Positions 45,640-55,858 of a DNA stretch of 64,000 nucleotides are shown here, in pieces. The DNA is from Otatea glauca (Eukaryota; Streptophyta; Magnoliopsida; Poales; Poaceae), in the NCBI GenBank assembly GCA_036346275.1, contig CM070727.1:1479760-1543759 (forward strand). The letters run 5' to 3'. The stretch's first letter is position 1. Each line of letters opens with the position of its first letter. The notes beneath the pieces are model-generated. The model worked only from the letters and a program-made list of their open reading frames with translations, had not been told where the DNA came from and ran no database searches. Position numbers and translations under genes: made by a program.

Positions 45640-45790
45640 AACTAAATAATATTATTTTATTCCGAAAATAGAATTTTCGGGTGTTTTTGGGCTTCTGGCA
45701 TAGCCTATGTCAGTCCACGGTAGGCTTGCGTGTGCTCGTAAGAGGCTCGGCTTTTGCAGGCCCGACCCAAGAGTTCAACAGGTCTTATCA
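45640..45790. repeat. hAT-like mosaic repeat, copy 2 (right part)
   Basis: AATATTATTTTATTCCGAAAATAGAATTTTC, AGCCTATGTCAGTCCACGG and CAAGAGTTCAACAGG match 38410-38545; the left part lies at 43480-44035 across the inserted MITE. Confidence 0.7.
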
Positions 45791-46003
45791 CCAACAAAAG
45801 ATATGGATAGCAGCAGTATTTTCATTTGGAAAGATTTGGGATAGACTAGCACATTTGGTATCCACAGTCCAAACTCGTTCGTGCCGGTGGTCCGAACTAT
45901 AGGAAGGCTACAGAGGAACTTGGATTACCCTTTTGCGGTCGACTCTGGCTGAGTCAGCGTTGTTTACTTTCCCTTTTCTCATTTGGCGACTTCGAGTCTG
46001 TTA
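45769..46003 (+). repeat. duplicated block, copy 2, upstream of the pectinesterase
   Basis: Same 230-bp block as 42239-42472. It ends about 215 bp before the pectinesterase ATG, so it overlaps the region where the promoter would be. Confidence 0.85.
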
Positions 46004-46029
46004 TTGACTCTTAGTTTCCATTTCAGTAC

Positions 46030-46219
46030 TGCCATGGGCATATAAATTCATGACCACGGATACCATCGGATTCAGAATCGACACAATTAGCCAATTTTCT
46101 CATAGCTTTTCAGCAATCCTATAGACTAAGTCTCGCCTAAAGCGATTCTCCCTCGCTGTAGCTGTTCAATTTCTTCGATAAGGGCTGCAGCCTCAACAAA
46201 AGGCAGCTTCAGCCTTCAG
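46030..46219 (+). promoter_or_regulatory. possible promoter and leader of the pectinesterase
   Basis: A TATA-like CATATAAATTC lies at about 46038-46048, about 175 bp before the ATG. No other element can be supported. The frame upstream of the ATG stays open back to the TAA at 46127 but has no earlier ATG. Confidence 0.35.
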
Positions 46220-47269
46220 ATGGCCCCCCAAGACAGCATGGCTGTCGATGCAGTGGTAGCAGCGGACCATACTGGCGACTACACCACTGTCGGCGCTGCT
46301 GTCGCGGCCACGCCCCTCAGGAGCACCAGAAGGCACGTCATCTATGTCAAGAAAGGGCTTTACAAGGAACCCGTCAACATAAGTGCGGATACCTGGAATC
46401 TGACGCTGGCTGGAGACGGGATGGACGACACCATCATCTCCTACAACCGAAGCTTCGACGACGGCGTCGAAACGTTCAACACCGCCACCATCAGTGAGTA
46501 TATATATTTTGCCTTCGCTGGGTTCTTCAACTGTTTCTGTACATGCTAATTGGACTTCATCTGCAAAGGTGTTCGAGGCAATGGCTTCATAGCCCATGAC
46601 CTGACCATCGAGAACACGGCCGGAGCAGAGAAGCACCAGGCGGTGGCACTCATGTCAATGTCAGACAACTCCGTGGTGTACCGCTGCGCCATCAAGGGCT
46701 ACCAGGACACCCTCTATGCCAAGTCAGGTAAGCAGTTCTACCTCGACTGTCGCATATCCGGCACGGTCGACTTCATCTTCGGCGACGCCGCGGCAGTCTT
46801 CCAGAAGTGCGCCATCCTCGCGCGCCTGCCCCTCCCCGGCCAGCAAAACACCATCACCGCGCAGGGACGGGACAAAGCCGACGGTGCCACCGGATTCTCG
46901 TTCCAGTTCTGCGACGTGGCTGCCGACAACGAGCTCTCTCACGGCGCCGTCGCAACCGTGGAGACGTACCTCGGGCGGCCGTGGAAGCTGTACTCACGTG
47001 TGGTCTTCATGGAGTGCTGCATCTCGGATGTGGTGCACCCCAAGGGGTGGCTGCCGTGGGAGGGCAAGCCCATCTCCACGCTCAACACGCTGTACTACGG
47101 CGAGTACAACAACAACGGGAATGGTGCCAACGTGGATGGCCGCGTGAACTGGCGCGGGTTCCACGTCATCCGAGATGCAGCCGAGGCTGGCAAGTTCACG
47201 GTGGAAAGCTTCATTCAGGGGAACCAGTGGCTGCCGAGCACAGGAGTGGTCTACACGCCCGGGCTATGA
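46220..47269 (+). CDS. pectinesterase (pectin methylesterase), catalytic domain only
   Basis: Removes methyl esters from cell-wall homogalacturonan. Two exons, 46220-46493 and 46569-47269, join in phase 1 across a 75-bp GT-AG intron (GTGAGTA...CTGCAAAG) to give 324 aa. All family active-site positions are visible: HQAVAL (Gln), GYQDTLYA (Gln and Asp), GTVDFIFGDAAAVFQ (Asp), LGRPWKLYSRVVFM (Arg and Trp); the C-terminal end (NQWLPSTGVVYTPGL) is complete. The domain opens with VVAADHTGDYTTVGAAV, normal for the start of the catalytic domain. There is no signal peptide or N-terminal PMEI pro-region, which secreted family members need. Either a 5' exon is lost, or the copy is a truncated duplicate. 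The exons have the high GC of grass genes and no stops. Upstream sequence is a duplicated repeat block, which supports truncation. Confidence 0.85.
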
Positions 47270-48470
47270 GCCTACTGTGACCGATAGCACGCGTCAACCA
47301 ATTACTTCAATTAGTTAACTCAATGAATAATTTACGTTAGTACTAAGTTCGACTCAGTTTATGTCATTTTTTAGTAGTCACTTATTTTACTTTTTCAGGA
47401 AGTCATCTATGTAATTTACTAGCCGAGGACAAGTCCACTGCAGTTTTAATTATAATTTGTGTATTCTCTAATTAGCTCTGTATTCGTTGTTATAGCTATA
47501 ATTATTTTGGACATTAGCACGGCATTGTGATATATCTGTAAAGCCTAACACATTTATAATATTATAAAAGTATTTTTCAAGACAAATCTACACAAATCAT
47601 TTTCACATAACCAATCTAAATATTCATAAAGACATCATTAGACAAAGCTTAGGTATGTTCATCACACAATCTTAAAACGTCACTTTTTTATGGCAGGAGA
47701 TATAGTAACTTTATAGAGGCAAAAACAAATGTGCTTGTGTTTGGATTGAGGTCGTTAAACGTGACTGATGATTTTTTTTTGGGGGGGGGGGGGGGGTTAT
47801 GTGGAAGATGATTTAAACAAAGCGCATATAAGTTCGAGGGACATCTGCAGAGAGAAAAGAAAACCACAAGCTACCCACCCTTCATTTTAGGACCTCTTTC
47901 TGTTTTACTTTTTATTTTTGGGGTTTTTGCAAAAATCCATCTGAAAATGAGGGAGTTTGTCAAAAAAAAAACCCATTACATCTTAAAGTTCATAAAAAAA
48001 ATACACCCGCAAGTTCTATATGATTGCAAATCCCAATCCCTCTATGGCCAATTTACTGACTAAAGCTTCTACATGACACTTGCGTACTGATCTCAATGGA
48101 CCGGTCTTATGGACTATTAGCAGGGAAGATGTGCCAATGCAAAAGTAGGGTTCACAAGGCAAGCACAAGAGAATAAAGTGCGACACAAAAGTAGGAGAGT
48201 AGAGGGACAAGAAGAAGGACAATCACGGAAGTTGTGGCTACGCAGGAAGATTCTCGTGGTCTAGATGTACTCACATGATTATGAGACAAGCCAAGTTAAC
48301 AGTTCTTGTCATCTAGGAGCTTTAGGGAGTAAATTGGCCATTATGGGTTGGCGATTTGCAACCACATATAATTTGTGAGTGGGTTTTTGATATACTCCCC
48401 TAGTTGCAGGTGGATTTTCGCAAAAATACTTTTACTTCTTGAAGTTGTAACTTGTAAACATTGCTAGGTA
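47270..48470. other. pectinesterase 3' flank, no gene
   Basis: AT-rich, with an uninterrupted T9-G16 run at 47772-47796, a likely assembly or polymerase-slippage spot. No gene or transposon ends were seen. Confidence 0.5.
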
Positions 48471-48754
48471 CTCCCTCCGTCCAAGTTTATAAGGCTTATT
48501 TTTTGAATGATTTTGTCTATAAATATAAGGCTTGCATGCAGATTTAATGAGGCATTTCCTTCTATACCCCTATTTATTTTTTGTCAACAATATGTATTTA
48601 TTCATTACCACCCACACAAAGTATTATCTCTCATCATCTAAGACAATTAAGTTGGGGCATCTAAGTTATTTTTTCTCATATTTTTCTCAATTTCAACACA
48701 ACCTTAATCCTTATGAAAAATCAAAATATGTTTTATATTTTTAGACGGAGGGAG
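48471..48754. mobile_element. Stowaway-type MITE, 284 bp
   Basis: CTCCCTCCGTCCAAGTTTAT at one end and, reversed, CTCCCTCCGTCTAAAAATAT at the other, flanked by TA (48469-48470, 48755-48756). The interior (ATTTATTCATTACCACC, ACAATTAAG, ATCTAAGTTATTTTT) matches the nested MITE at 45263-45547. Confidence 0.9.
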
Positions 48755-48879
48755 TACGTAGTAGTGTATCATACCACGATTTGATAATTGATTGAAAATT
48801 GATATCTCTATAGAAGATTACATAAAATTTGGACGGAAGAAAAGGAAATTTTGCTTTGTCTGCCTAGAGCTGTGAATCC

Positions 48880-49600
48880 GTGATGGCGCCATCACCGTGC
48901 GCAAATCAAGCAAACGTACGTACGTGTCGTGGTCAAATAAGCATGCAACCGTCACCGTCCAATTCGCATTTTCACACGGCCATAACAAACCACTGGACGG
49001 CGATGGTGCCTCCTTGCGCAACAACTCCTTGTCTCCCTCCAACAACTCCTAATCGTCGTCGTGCCGTACTAACACGCGGGACAGCCAGCACCGCCGCGAA
49101 AGATAAGCCGGCGCCGACCTTTCTCCGCGCGTGCTGCGCAGCGATGAGGAACGCTTCCATCTGCTACGGCTCCCTCCTCCTGCATGCCGGCTACTTCCAC
49201 AGCAGCCACATCAAGGTCGCCCGCGCTGTAGCCGCTGGCGTGTTCGCCCAACTCCGAGGATTTCGTCGCATCCGGAGTGGGGTCCACGTTGGCCAGTTGC
49301 TGAACGCGTGCGCGCTCGACGTCGTGGTGGGCATGGAAGGGCAGCGCTTGCCACTGGCCGCACTCTGCCGTCTCGAGAGGACGGCCGGGGCCGGCCCGGA
49401 AAGTGAGCGGCTGGCCAGGTAGGACCTGGTCGATGCGAGGGAATGCATCGGCTTCGCGGGGTCTTTGGCGGCGCGTTGCGTCCACGATTTTGGCGGATTG
49501 GGTCGGGAGCGTGGAACTATACGTGGGCATTGCCCTTGACCTCGTCAATAGCATAGCGTTGTCATTTGTGAACCTATGCGTGTCACGTCACGTGTAGCCT
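48880..49600. other. GC-rich segment with long overlapping ORFs, unidentified
   Basis: Frames of 180 codons on + (48880-49422) and 161 codons on - (49069-49554) overlap. A third minus frame (49191-49448) also has strong G/C third positions. None shows a domain I recognise, and the open frames may only reflect GC content. It could be an intronless grass gene or the remnant of one. I cannot choose a strand. Confidence 0.25.
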
Positions 49601-50810
49601 AGCCCTGGTATGGCTTAAATAACGGGAATTGCTAAAAAATTGTGGCATGGTTTTAAGGACAAAACTTTTGAATTTTTGACCTTATGATTTTGTATGAAGA
49701 TTCGTGCTTCGGCCGACACATTCTTTTTCTCTGATGGCAGCGGCGACATAGGGCGATGGTCTATCGGATTAGGTTTATAGTTCACTGTGTTAAGGGTTCG
49801 GGTTCACTAGAATCCATATCTATAGAAAGGTTGGGGCAGCGGAGGACTATTGATCGGTGACGGCGGTGGGCGGGGTTGGTTGGCAAGGAGATGATATGGG
49901 AGTGGTGGTGTACTAGTGTTGGTGCAGGACAGAGGGAGTTGGCCAAAAATGCCAATGGGCCCATTAGCGCACTCCTCCGGCCTAGGCAGTTGGTGGCCAC
50001 CACTCCATCTGTCTTCGTGTCGTTTTTCTCGACGTGTATGTGGTCACAGTAAAAGAGGATAAGGGCAACCACAACTGAGAGCCAGCCCATTTGTATAGCT
50101 CATCCATCTCCCTTTGCCACACTTCCAATCGTGAGAACAGCCCATACATCCCCTCATTTTCCCCACTCCAAACCGAGAGAGAGACCAGAGGAACTCAATC
50201 AAGAAGAGGGAGCCAAGGAGAAGGTCCAAAACAAGGAGGCCACCAAGAAGAGGAGGCCGAGCAAGAGCTCAAGAAATCGGCCACCTCCTCATTGTCCTCA
50301 CTAGCAGCACCATCAACACCAACACCCTCAACCATCCTAGCCATCAGGTGCATAACCATGTCTTTCACCATGCTAACAATATATGGTATGTAGAGAATAT
50401 ATAGTATGTTAGCCATCAGGTGCATTACCTATAGGTTTATAGTTCAAAAACAATATCAGATGCATAACCATGTCTTTCACCATGAAAACGTTTGCAAAAA
50501 CATATTTTGTTTCGTAGTACGAATGAAGCATACATTTTTTATTTGCTACTTGTGTTTTTTTTAAAAAAAATAAGTTGTTGCGAGGAAGTTAAGTATATAT
50601 TTCCCTGCGCAACAGCCAGGCTGAAAAGCAAGCAAGCAGAGGATGGCTCTGGCCTCTGGTGCTCATGACCAACCATCGCGATGACGACAGTGAAGCCAAT
50701 TTCCGCCCCATCTCAGCGGCGGGTGGGGACCGCGGGGCACGCGGTGCGAACGTGCAGAAGCACCGAAAACGGCCACACCGTGTGGTGTGGCCGCCTGGGC
50801 GTGGCAGTGG
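49601..50810. other. intergenic with short duplications
   Basis: GCATAACCATGTCTTTCACCATG occurs at about 50350 and 50462, and ATCAGGTGCAT at 50343 and 50415. A CT-rich, promoter-like stretch lies at 50100-50200. No gene was identified. Confidence 0.4.
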
Positions 50811-50819
50811 ATTACTGGT

Positions 50820-51290
50820 CTCTGCAAAGTCTTATCAATTCTACTCTACGGGCGTCGCTCTCCACGCGAGAAAATCGACAAAACGCGCGATCGACGCTCC
50901 ATACACGAGTAAATCGAGAAAATACGCGAAAAGGATCTAAAAATAAGCTTGTGGTTTTCGCAAAAAGGCTTAAACGTAATGCTAGAAAAGCGGAAAAAGG
51001 ACATAAATACAATGCATTTTTTTTAAAAAAGGACATGATTTTTTCTTACAAAAAGGACCTAAACGTAATTTCTATTTTCCTAAAAAAGACCCGAGCGCTA
51101 CTCCTAAAAACGCTAAAAGGGCATGGACGTAATATGTAATCTTTTTCGGAAAAAGGACCTAATCGTAATTTTTTTCCCGAAAAAAGACCTATAGGTAATT
51201 TTTTTTAAAAGGACCTGGATGTAAAAAAATTTTGGCCGGCTCGGCTCGAGCCGCGAGTCGAGCCGGCTCCCTCCGGCTCAAAACGTCCAG
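50820..51290 (-). repeat. dispersed 'GAGCC head / GGTCC body' repeat, copy 4 (reversed)
   Basis: On the minus strand: a head with GAGCCGGCTCGACTCGCGG at about 51240-51275, a body of AATTACG(T/A)TTAGGTCCTTTTT words (50940-51230), and a tail with TTTTCTCGATTTACTCGTGTATGGAGCG and a second unit TCGATTTTCTCGCGTGGAGAGCG (50850-50930). The order and tail match copy 2 at 38588-39020. Confidence 0.75.
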
Positions 51291-51364
51291 AGCGCACCGT
51301 TTCTTCCATCTATAGTATATGTATGATATATGCGTAGGTGTGGCGTCGTACCGCGCGAGGATGA

Positions 51365-51600
51365 TTTTTCGAAACCACTAGCTTTGTTTTCAAAAAAAGT
51401 GGGAGGATTTAAACGTATTTTCGAATTTTTTGAAAAGGTCTTTTACAAAAAAACCGGTGGGGGACTTGAACGTAATTTTTTTTGAATTTTTGGAAAGACC
51501 TAAACGCAATTCTAAAATTTTCAAAAGACCTTTTTGCAAAAGAGTCGATAGAAGGACCTAACACAATTCCGTGATTTCCCAGAGGGCCTCTCCGCGAAGT
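51365..51600 (-). repeat. fragment of the GGTCC-body repeat
   Basis: Body words only (GGACTTGAACGTAATTTTTT, AGACCTAAACGCAATTC, AAAGACCTTTTTGC). Neither head nor tail is clear. Confidence 0.55.
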
Positions 51601-51672
51601 GGTGAGGTGGCACGGCTGCATGGGCTAACGCGGCCACACAAGGAAGCCAGAACTCCACCATCTTTAATATAG

Positions 51673-52204
51673 GTAGTGTTTGGTTGGGTGGATGAGGGTG
51701 GATAGGATATGGTCATTCATATATTTGGAGTCATCAATTGTTTAGATGAGTGGATGGATATGATATGGTCATCTAGTATTTGGGAATATTCTCTCAAGAT
51801 GCTGGATAGAGCCATAAAAAAAAGCCGGCCGGGCTCACCCAGTTTGTTCAATGAAGAGGTGCACTTGGTCAAATTCAAATTTTGTCTAAGTGTATTGGGT
51901 CAAATTTTATCCGAAAAGTCAAATTTCGGTCAAAATTTGTCCAAAAAAAAATCAAATTTCGATCAAATTTTGTCCAAAAATTTTAAACTGAAATTCAAAA
52001 TCTTAATTACAATTAGTTCATCCATCCTCATCCATCTAATCAAACAAAAAATTTGCTCATCCTATTCATTCTCATCCATCTAATCAAATAAAAATTTGGC
52101 TCATCCCTATCCACCCAACCAAATAGTCACCTTGATGACTACATCCTATCCAGACTAGATGACTATATTCCATCTAACCTTATACAGTCAACCAAACGCA
52201 GCCT
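51673..52204. mobile_element. hAT-like MITE upstream of the NLR
   Basis: Ends GTAGTGTTTGGTTGGGTGG and, reversed, GGCTGCGTTTGGTTGACTG. The repeated words TCATCCATC and GATGAG(T)GGATGG pair across the element. An 8-bp TSD was not identified, so the borders are approximate. It ends about 160 bp before the NLR start codon. Confidence 0.55.
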
Positions 52205-52365
52205 AGATAGTATACGTGGACTAGATACAGAGCATCACTGTGAAAGTCTGCCTAACAAAGACTTTGGAGCTTCTCTTCTAACTTCCTATGAAGTTTCCTT
52301 CCACGCTCGTTGTTTAATAAACTCTTGTTCTTCCATGCAGCCAAATTAGACCAAAATTTCCCAAC
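52205..52365 (+). promoter_or_regulatory. NLR leader region
   Basis: Lies between the MITE and the ATG. TTCCATGCAG|CC at about 52331-52342 could be a leader-intron acceptor. No TATA box can be fixed. Confidence 0.25.
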
Positions 52366-52887
52366 ATGGATATTGCAGCTCTAGTGTTTGCTGGCAAATC
52401 TGTGGCTACTCCTGCCATCTCCTTGATCAACAAAGCTTTTGCATACCTGGACATGCACCGCAAGGTTGAGGATATGCAGGCTGTGAAGGAAAGGGTGGAG
52501 GGCAACCTTGTGCACGTCCAGGCAGTCTTTGAGGCAACTGAGCGTGAGCAGGTCAAGGAGAACGGTGCACTTATGGAGGCATGGCTGTGGCAGCTCCGGG
52601 ATGCTGTTGAGGAGGCTGAGGATGCTCTTAATGATGTGGAGTACTGCAAGATGGACGATGAGGTCAGGTCCCAAGATCTAAAAGATCAGGTGTGTAATCC
52701 TATCCCCAAGCTCATCAAGAAGAAACTTGTTCATAAGATTGTAACGCATGCTCCTAAGAATGACATCTTGGAGAGGCTGAGGAATGCTGTACGGAAATTA
52801 GATGATGTTGCTGCCGGTGTTGGCCAATTCCTTCAACTGGCAAATCTTTCCGGTGCTTTGTGTTACCATCATAGGCAACAGCACCTT
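52366..52887 (+). pseudogene. NLR part 1: Rx-type coiled-coil domain
   Basis: ATG at 52366 begins MDIAALVFAGKSVATPAI. The helical bundle continues through RVEGNLVHVQAVFEA and a WLWQLRDAVEEAEDALNDVE segment, the counterpart of the EDVID motif that contacts the NB domain. It ends at RQQHL, where the poly(T) of the LINE begins; the natural frame then reads into phenylalanines and stops at 52962. About 174 residues are present, normal for an Rx_N domain plus linker. This stretch alone could still be translated as a CC-only protein. Confidence 0.9.
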
Positions 52888-53326
52888 TTTTTTTTTTTTT
52901 TTTTTGAACGGCACGCCGTGAATATATTAAAGAGGAAAGAAAACATAAGAGTCTGGGTGTAGAGAGGGCACTTAGTGGAGAGATTAAAAATTAAGAAAGA
53001 AAGGGGAGGAATAAAAGAAAAAAGAAAAGGAAAAAAAGAAGGAAAAACAGACATCCAAACGCACACGCATTAAGGAGGATGCTGGTGCAGAATTTTTGCT
53101 AGGTGCGTCGCGCCCGCGGAGACCCAATTCACTGCCTCGTCTTTAACTGATTGCAATATCTGGTCATGTGTCACCCAATTCCTTTGAAAAATTCTGTTTT
53201 TACGCTCTTTCCACCATTACCAGCACACAAGAATGATGAGAGACTTAGTCCTTTCCGCGATGAGGACCGGACGGTTATGCGATGGAGGCATCACCGCTCA
53301 AGATCCACACATGGCTCCCACTGCAA
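52888..53326 (-). mobile_element. LINE (L1-type) 3'-end insertion with 15-bp TSD
   Basis: A 439-bp insert starts with about 20 T (a poly(A) tail on the minus strand) and is bounded by the 15-bp direct repeat AGGCAACAGCACCTT (52873-52887 and 53327-53341). The minus strand encodes the C-terminal LINE reverse-transcriptase tail: RTKSLIILVCW, a stop, then WWKERKNRIFQRNW and ILQSVKDEAVNWV, ending with a TAA. This is a 5'-truncated target-primed insertion. Confidence 0.93.
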
Positions 53327-54134
53327 AGGCAACAGCACCTTGACTTCACTGCTTATGTTAGCTCTCGCGAGACCAGCTCCATTCTGAGTGTAAATGAGGT
53401 TATTGGTCGTGACAAGGAGAAGGAAAAGATAGTTGGATGTCTCGTCAAATCAATAGATCACGTGCCAGAAAGCAGTAGAAACAGCAACATATCTGTTTTT
53501 GCGATAGTTGGTCATGGTGGGATGGGGAAAACTACCTTGGCTCAAGCCATCTGCAAAGAGAAGCGGGTGCTAGAGTTCTTCGACTCGGTGATTTGGGTGT
53601 GTGTTTCTAACACCTTTGAAGTGACAGTGATAACGAGGAACATCCTTGAATCGATTACAGGAGAGAGACCAACTGTGGTCACATTGAATGCACTGCAACA
53701 TATTGTCATGAAGAAGCTGGGCTGCAAGAGGTTTTTGCTTGTTCTAGATGATGTATGGGAAGACAAAGAAATGAATGAGTGGGAAAAACTGTTAGCTCCT
53801 TTCAGGAATTGCCGGAAAGGCAGTAAGATCTTGATTACTACCAGAATGCAGTCAGTAGCAGATATAGCAATAGCAGCAAATGTGACAGGAGGTGATGGGG
53901 AAGGCATGAAACTGGATGGGCTAAAAGAAGATGACGTTTTACTGCTCTTTAACAAGCACGCATTTGCTGGCTTAAACCCTGCGGATTATACAGATTTGCA
54001 ACCAATTGGTAGAAAAATTGTAAGACACTTCCGCGGTTGCCCCTTGGTGGCTAAGGTTGTTGGCGCGCATTTGAGAGACAATTTGAGCTATCAGTATTGG
54101 TGCAATATATTGAGGGAAGACTTGAGGTGTTTAC
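53327..54134 (+). pseudogene. NLR part 2: NB-ARC domain
   Basis: Contains, in order, VIGRDKEKEKIVGCL, the P-loop VGHGGMGKTTLAQ, RNBS-A (FFDSVIWVCVSNTF), kinase 2 (RFLLVLDDVW, the tryptophan typical of CC-NLRs), RNBS-B (GSKILITTRMQSVA), RNBS-C (LLLFNKHAFAG) and GCPLVAKVVGAHL (the GLPL motif, with Cys in the second position). All nucleotide-binding residues appear intact. The domain is cut at LRCL by the copia LTR at 54135. Confidence 0.93.
54130..54134 (+). repeat. target site duplication TTTAC, left copy
   Basis: Identical to 59001-59005 on the other side of the copia element. Confidence 0.92.
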
Positions 54135-54338
54135 TGCGATCGGGAGAGAGGATTTGGGAAACGCCACACAACTGAGCGCTTGATTTCCATTCAACTTATA
54201 ACGATTGCATGCAGGAATACAAGGCAATCAACGATTGCATGCAGGAGTACAGGGAAATATACGTATACTTGGAAAGGCTATATACGGTGAGTGCCAGGAA
54301 GGCAAGGGGCAATACGTACGAGATTTCCTCTTCTAACA
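54135..54338 (-). repeat. 3' LTR of Copia-A
   Basis: 204 bp, beside the purine tract. Contains an internal direct repeat GATTGCATGCAGGA(A/G)TACA. Confidence 0.95.
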
Positions 54339-54437
54339 TCCCCCCTTAGTCGAAGCGTGATGTTGTCGAACGCAAAGACTGAAACGAAAATCTTGGAATA
54401 GATGCGTGGGCAGGCCTTTAGTTATGACGTCCGCGAA

Positions 54438-55858
54438 CTACTGACGAGACGGAACATGAAGCACACGCACTTGGCCGAGAGAGACTTTCTCACGAACAAA
54501 GTGAATGTCGATCTCAATGTGCTTCGTGCGCTTGTGCTGGACTGGGTTGGCGGACATGTAGACGACAGATACATTGTCACAGTAGACGACTGTGGCTGAG
54601 GGAATGGGCTGGTGTAGCTCCTGGAGAAGTTGTCGAAGCCAGCAACATTCGGCGACGGCGTGGGCAACGGCGCGGTACTCTGCTTCGGCACTGGACCGGG
54701 ACACGGTGGCCTGCCGTTTGGAGGACCAAGACACGAGGTTATCGTCGAAGTAGATGCAGTAGCCGGAGGTCGAGCGGCGAGTGTCGGGGCAGCCGGCCCA
54801 ATCGGCATCCGAGTATGCTGTGAGATGGGGGACGACGGTGGCGTGCAGCTGGAGGCCGAAGTCTATGGTGCCCTTCAGGTACCGAAGGATGCACTTCACC
54901 AGATTGAGATGCGATACCCGAGGATCATGCATATATAGACAAACCTGTTGGACGGCATGGGCGATGTCCGGTCTGGTGAGGGTGAGGTATTGTAGGGCGC
55001 CGGCGATGCTCCTGTACTCAGTGGGATCGTCAACCGGATCACCTTCGGTGGACGAAAGCTTGCACCGAGTGTCGATGGGCGTCATAGAGGGGTTGAGTTT
55101 CAGCATGCCGGCCCGTTCCAATATCTCATGGGTGTACTGGCGTTGAGACAGAAGGAGCCCTGCCTTGGAACGATGTACCGAGATGCCGAGGAAGTAACTC
55201 AAGGAGCCGAGGTCGGTCATGGCGAACTCCATGTGCAGGGCGCTGGTGATGGAGCGGAGGAGCGTTGTCGAGGATGCCGTCAAAATGATGTCATCGACGT
55301 ACACGAGCAGGTAGGCTAGCTCAGAATCCCGGCAAAGCACAAAAAGGGAGGCATCCGACTGGGAGGCGATGAAGCCGAGCCGATGGACGTAGTGGGCGAA
55401 TCGCTGGTACCACGCCCGGGGGGCCTGCTTGAGCCCATAGAGCGATTTGTGTAGTAGGCACACATAGTCGGGGTGGGCTGAATCGATGAAACCGGCTGGT
55501 TGTTGGCAATAGACCGTCTCCTGAAGATGGCCGTGCAAGAATGCGTTCTTGACGTCAAGTTGGTGCACGGGCCAGCAGCGCGAGATAGCGATGCTGAGGA
55601 CCACACGTATGGTGGACGGCTTGACGACGAGGCTGAAGGTTTCGTCGAAGTCGATGCCCGGCTGTTGGGAATAGCCACGCACAACCCACCGAGCCTTGTA
55701 GCGAGCGAGGGAGCCGTCAGAGTGGAACTTGTGCTTGTAGATCCATTTGCCGGTGACGACATTGGCACCTGGTGGCCGAGGAACCAGGGACCAGGTCCGA
55801 TTTTGTTGGAGCACCCGGAACTCATCCTCCATGGCACGACGCCAGTGCGGATCATGGG
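54438..55858 (-). pseudogene. Copia-A reverse transcriptase and RNase H
   Basis: 464-codon open frame on the minus strand. RT carries GKWIYKHKFHSDGSLARYKA, QLDVKNAFLHGHLQETVY, LYGLKQAPRAWYQRF and the catalytic LLVYVDDIILTASS. RNase H carries YSDADWAGCPDTRRSTSG, SRSSAEAEYRAVAHA and VYCDNVSVVYMS. It ends at a TAG after HVPSRQ; the usual FADVITKGLP tail lies in frame beyond that stop, so a nonsense change has trimmed about 30 residues. It is out of frame with the upstream gag-integrase part; the shift lies at about 55855. Confidence 0.93.

Noticed and set aside
46716..47280. Alternative frames over pectinesterase exon 2
   Set aside because: GC-rich shadows; only the frame with YQDTLY and TVDFIFG motifs is supported.
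47772..47796. T9-G16 run as a functional G-rich element
   Set aside because: An uninterrupted homopolymer does not form the separated G-tracts of a typical quadruplex motif, and its length is likely unreliable in sequencing.
55316..55850. C-terminal third of the 958-codon minus frame as coding
   Set aside because: It overlaps the real RT frame and loses all copia similarity after the shift at about 55855; it is a shadow.
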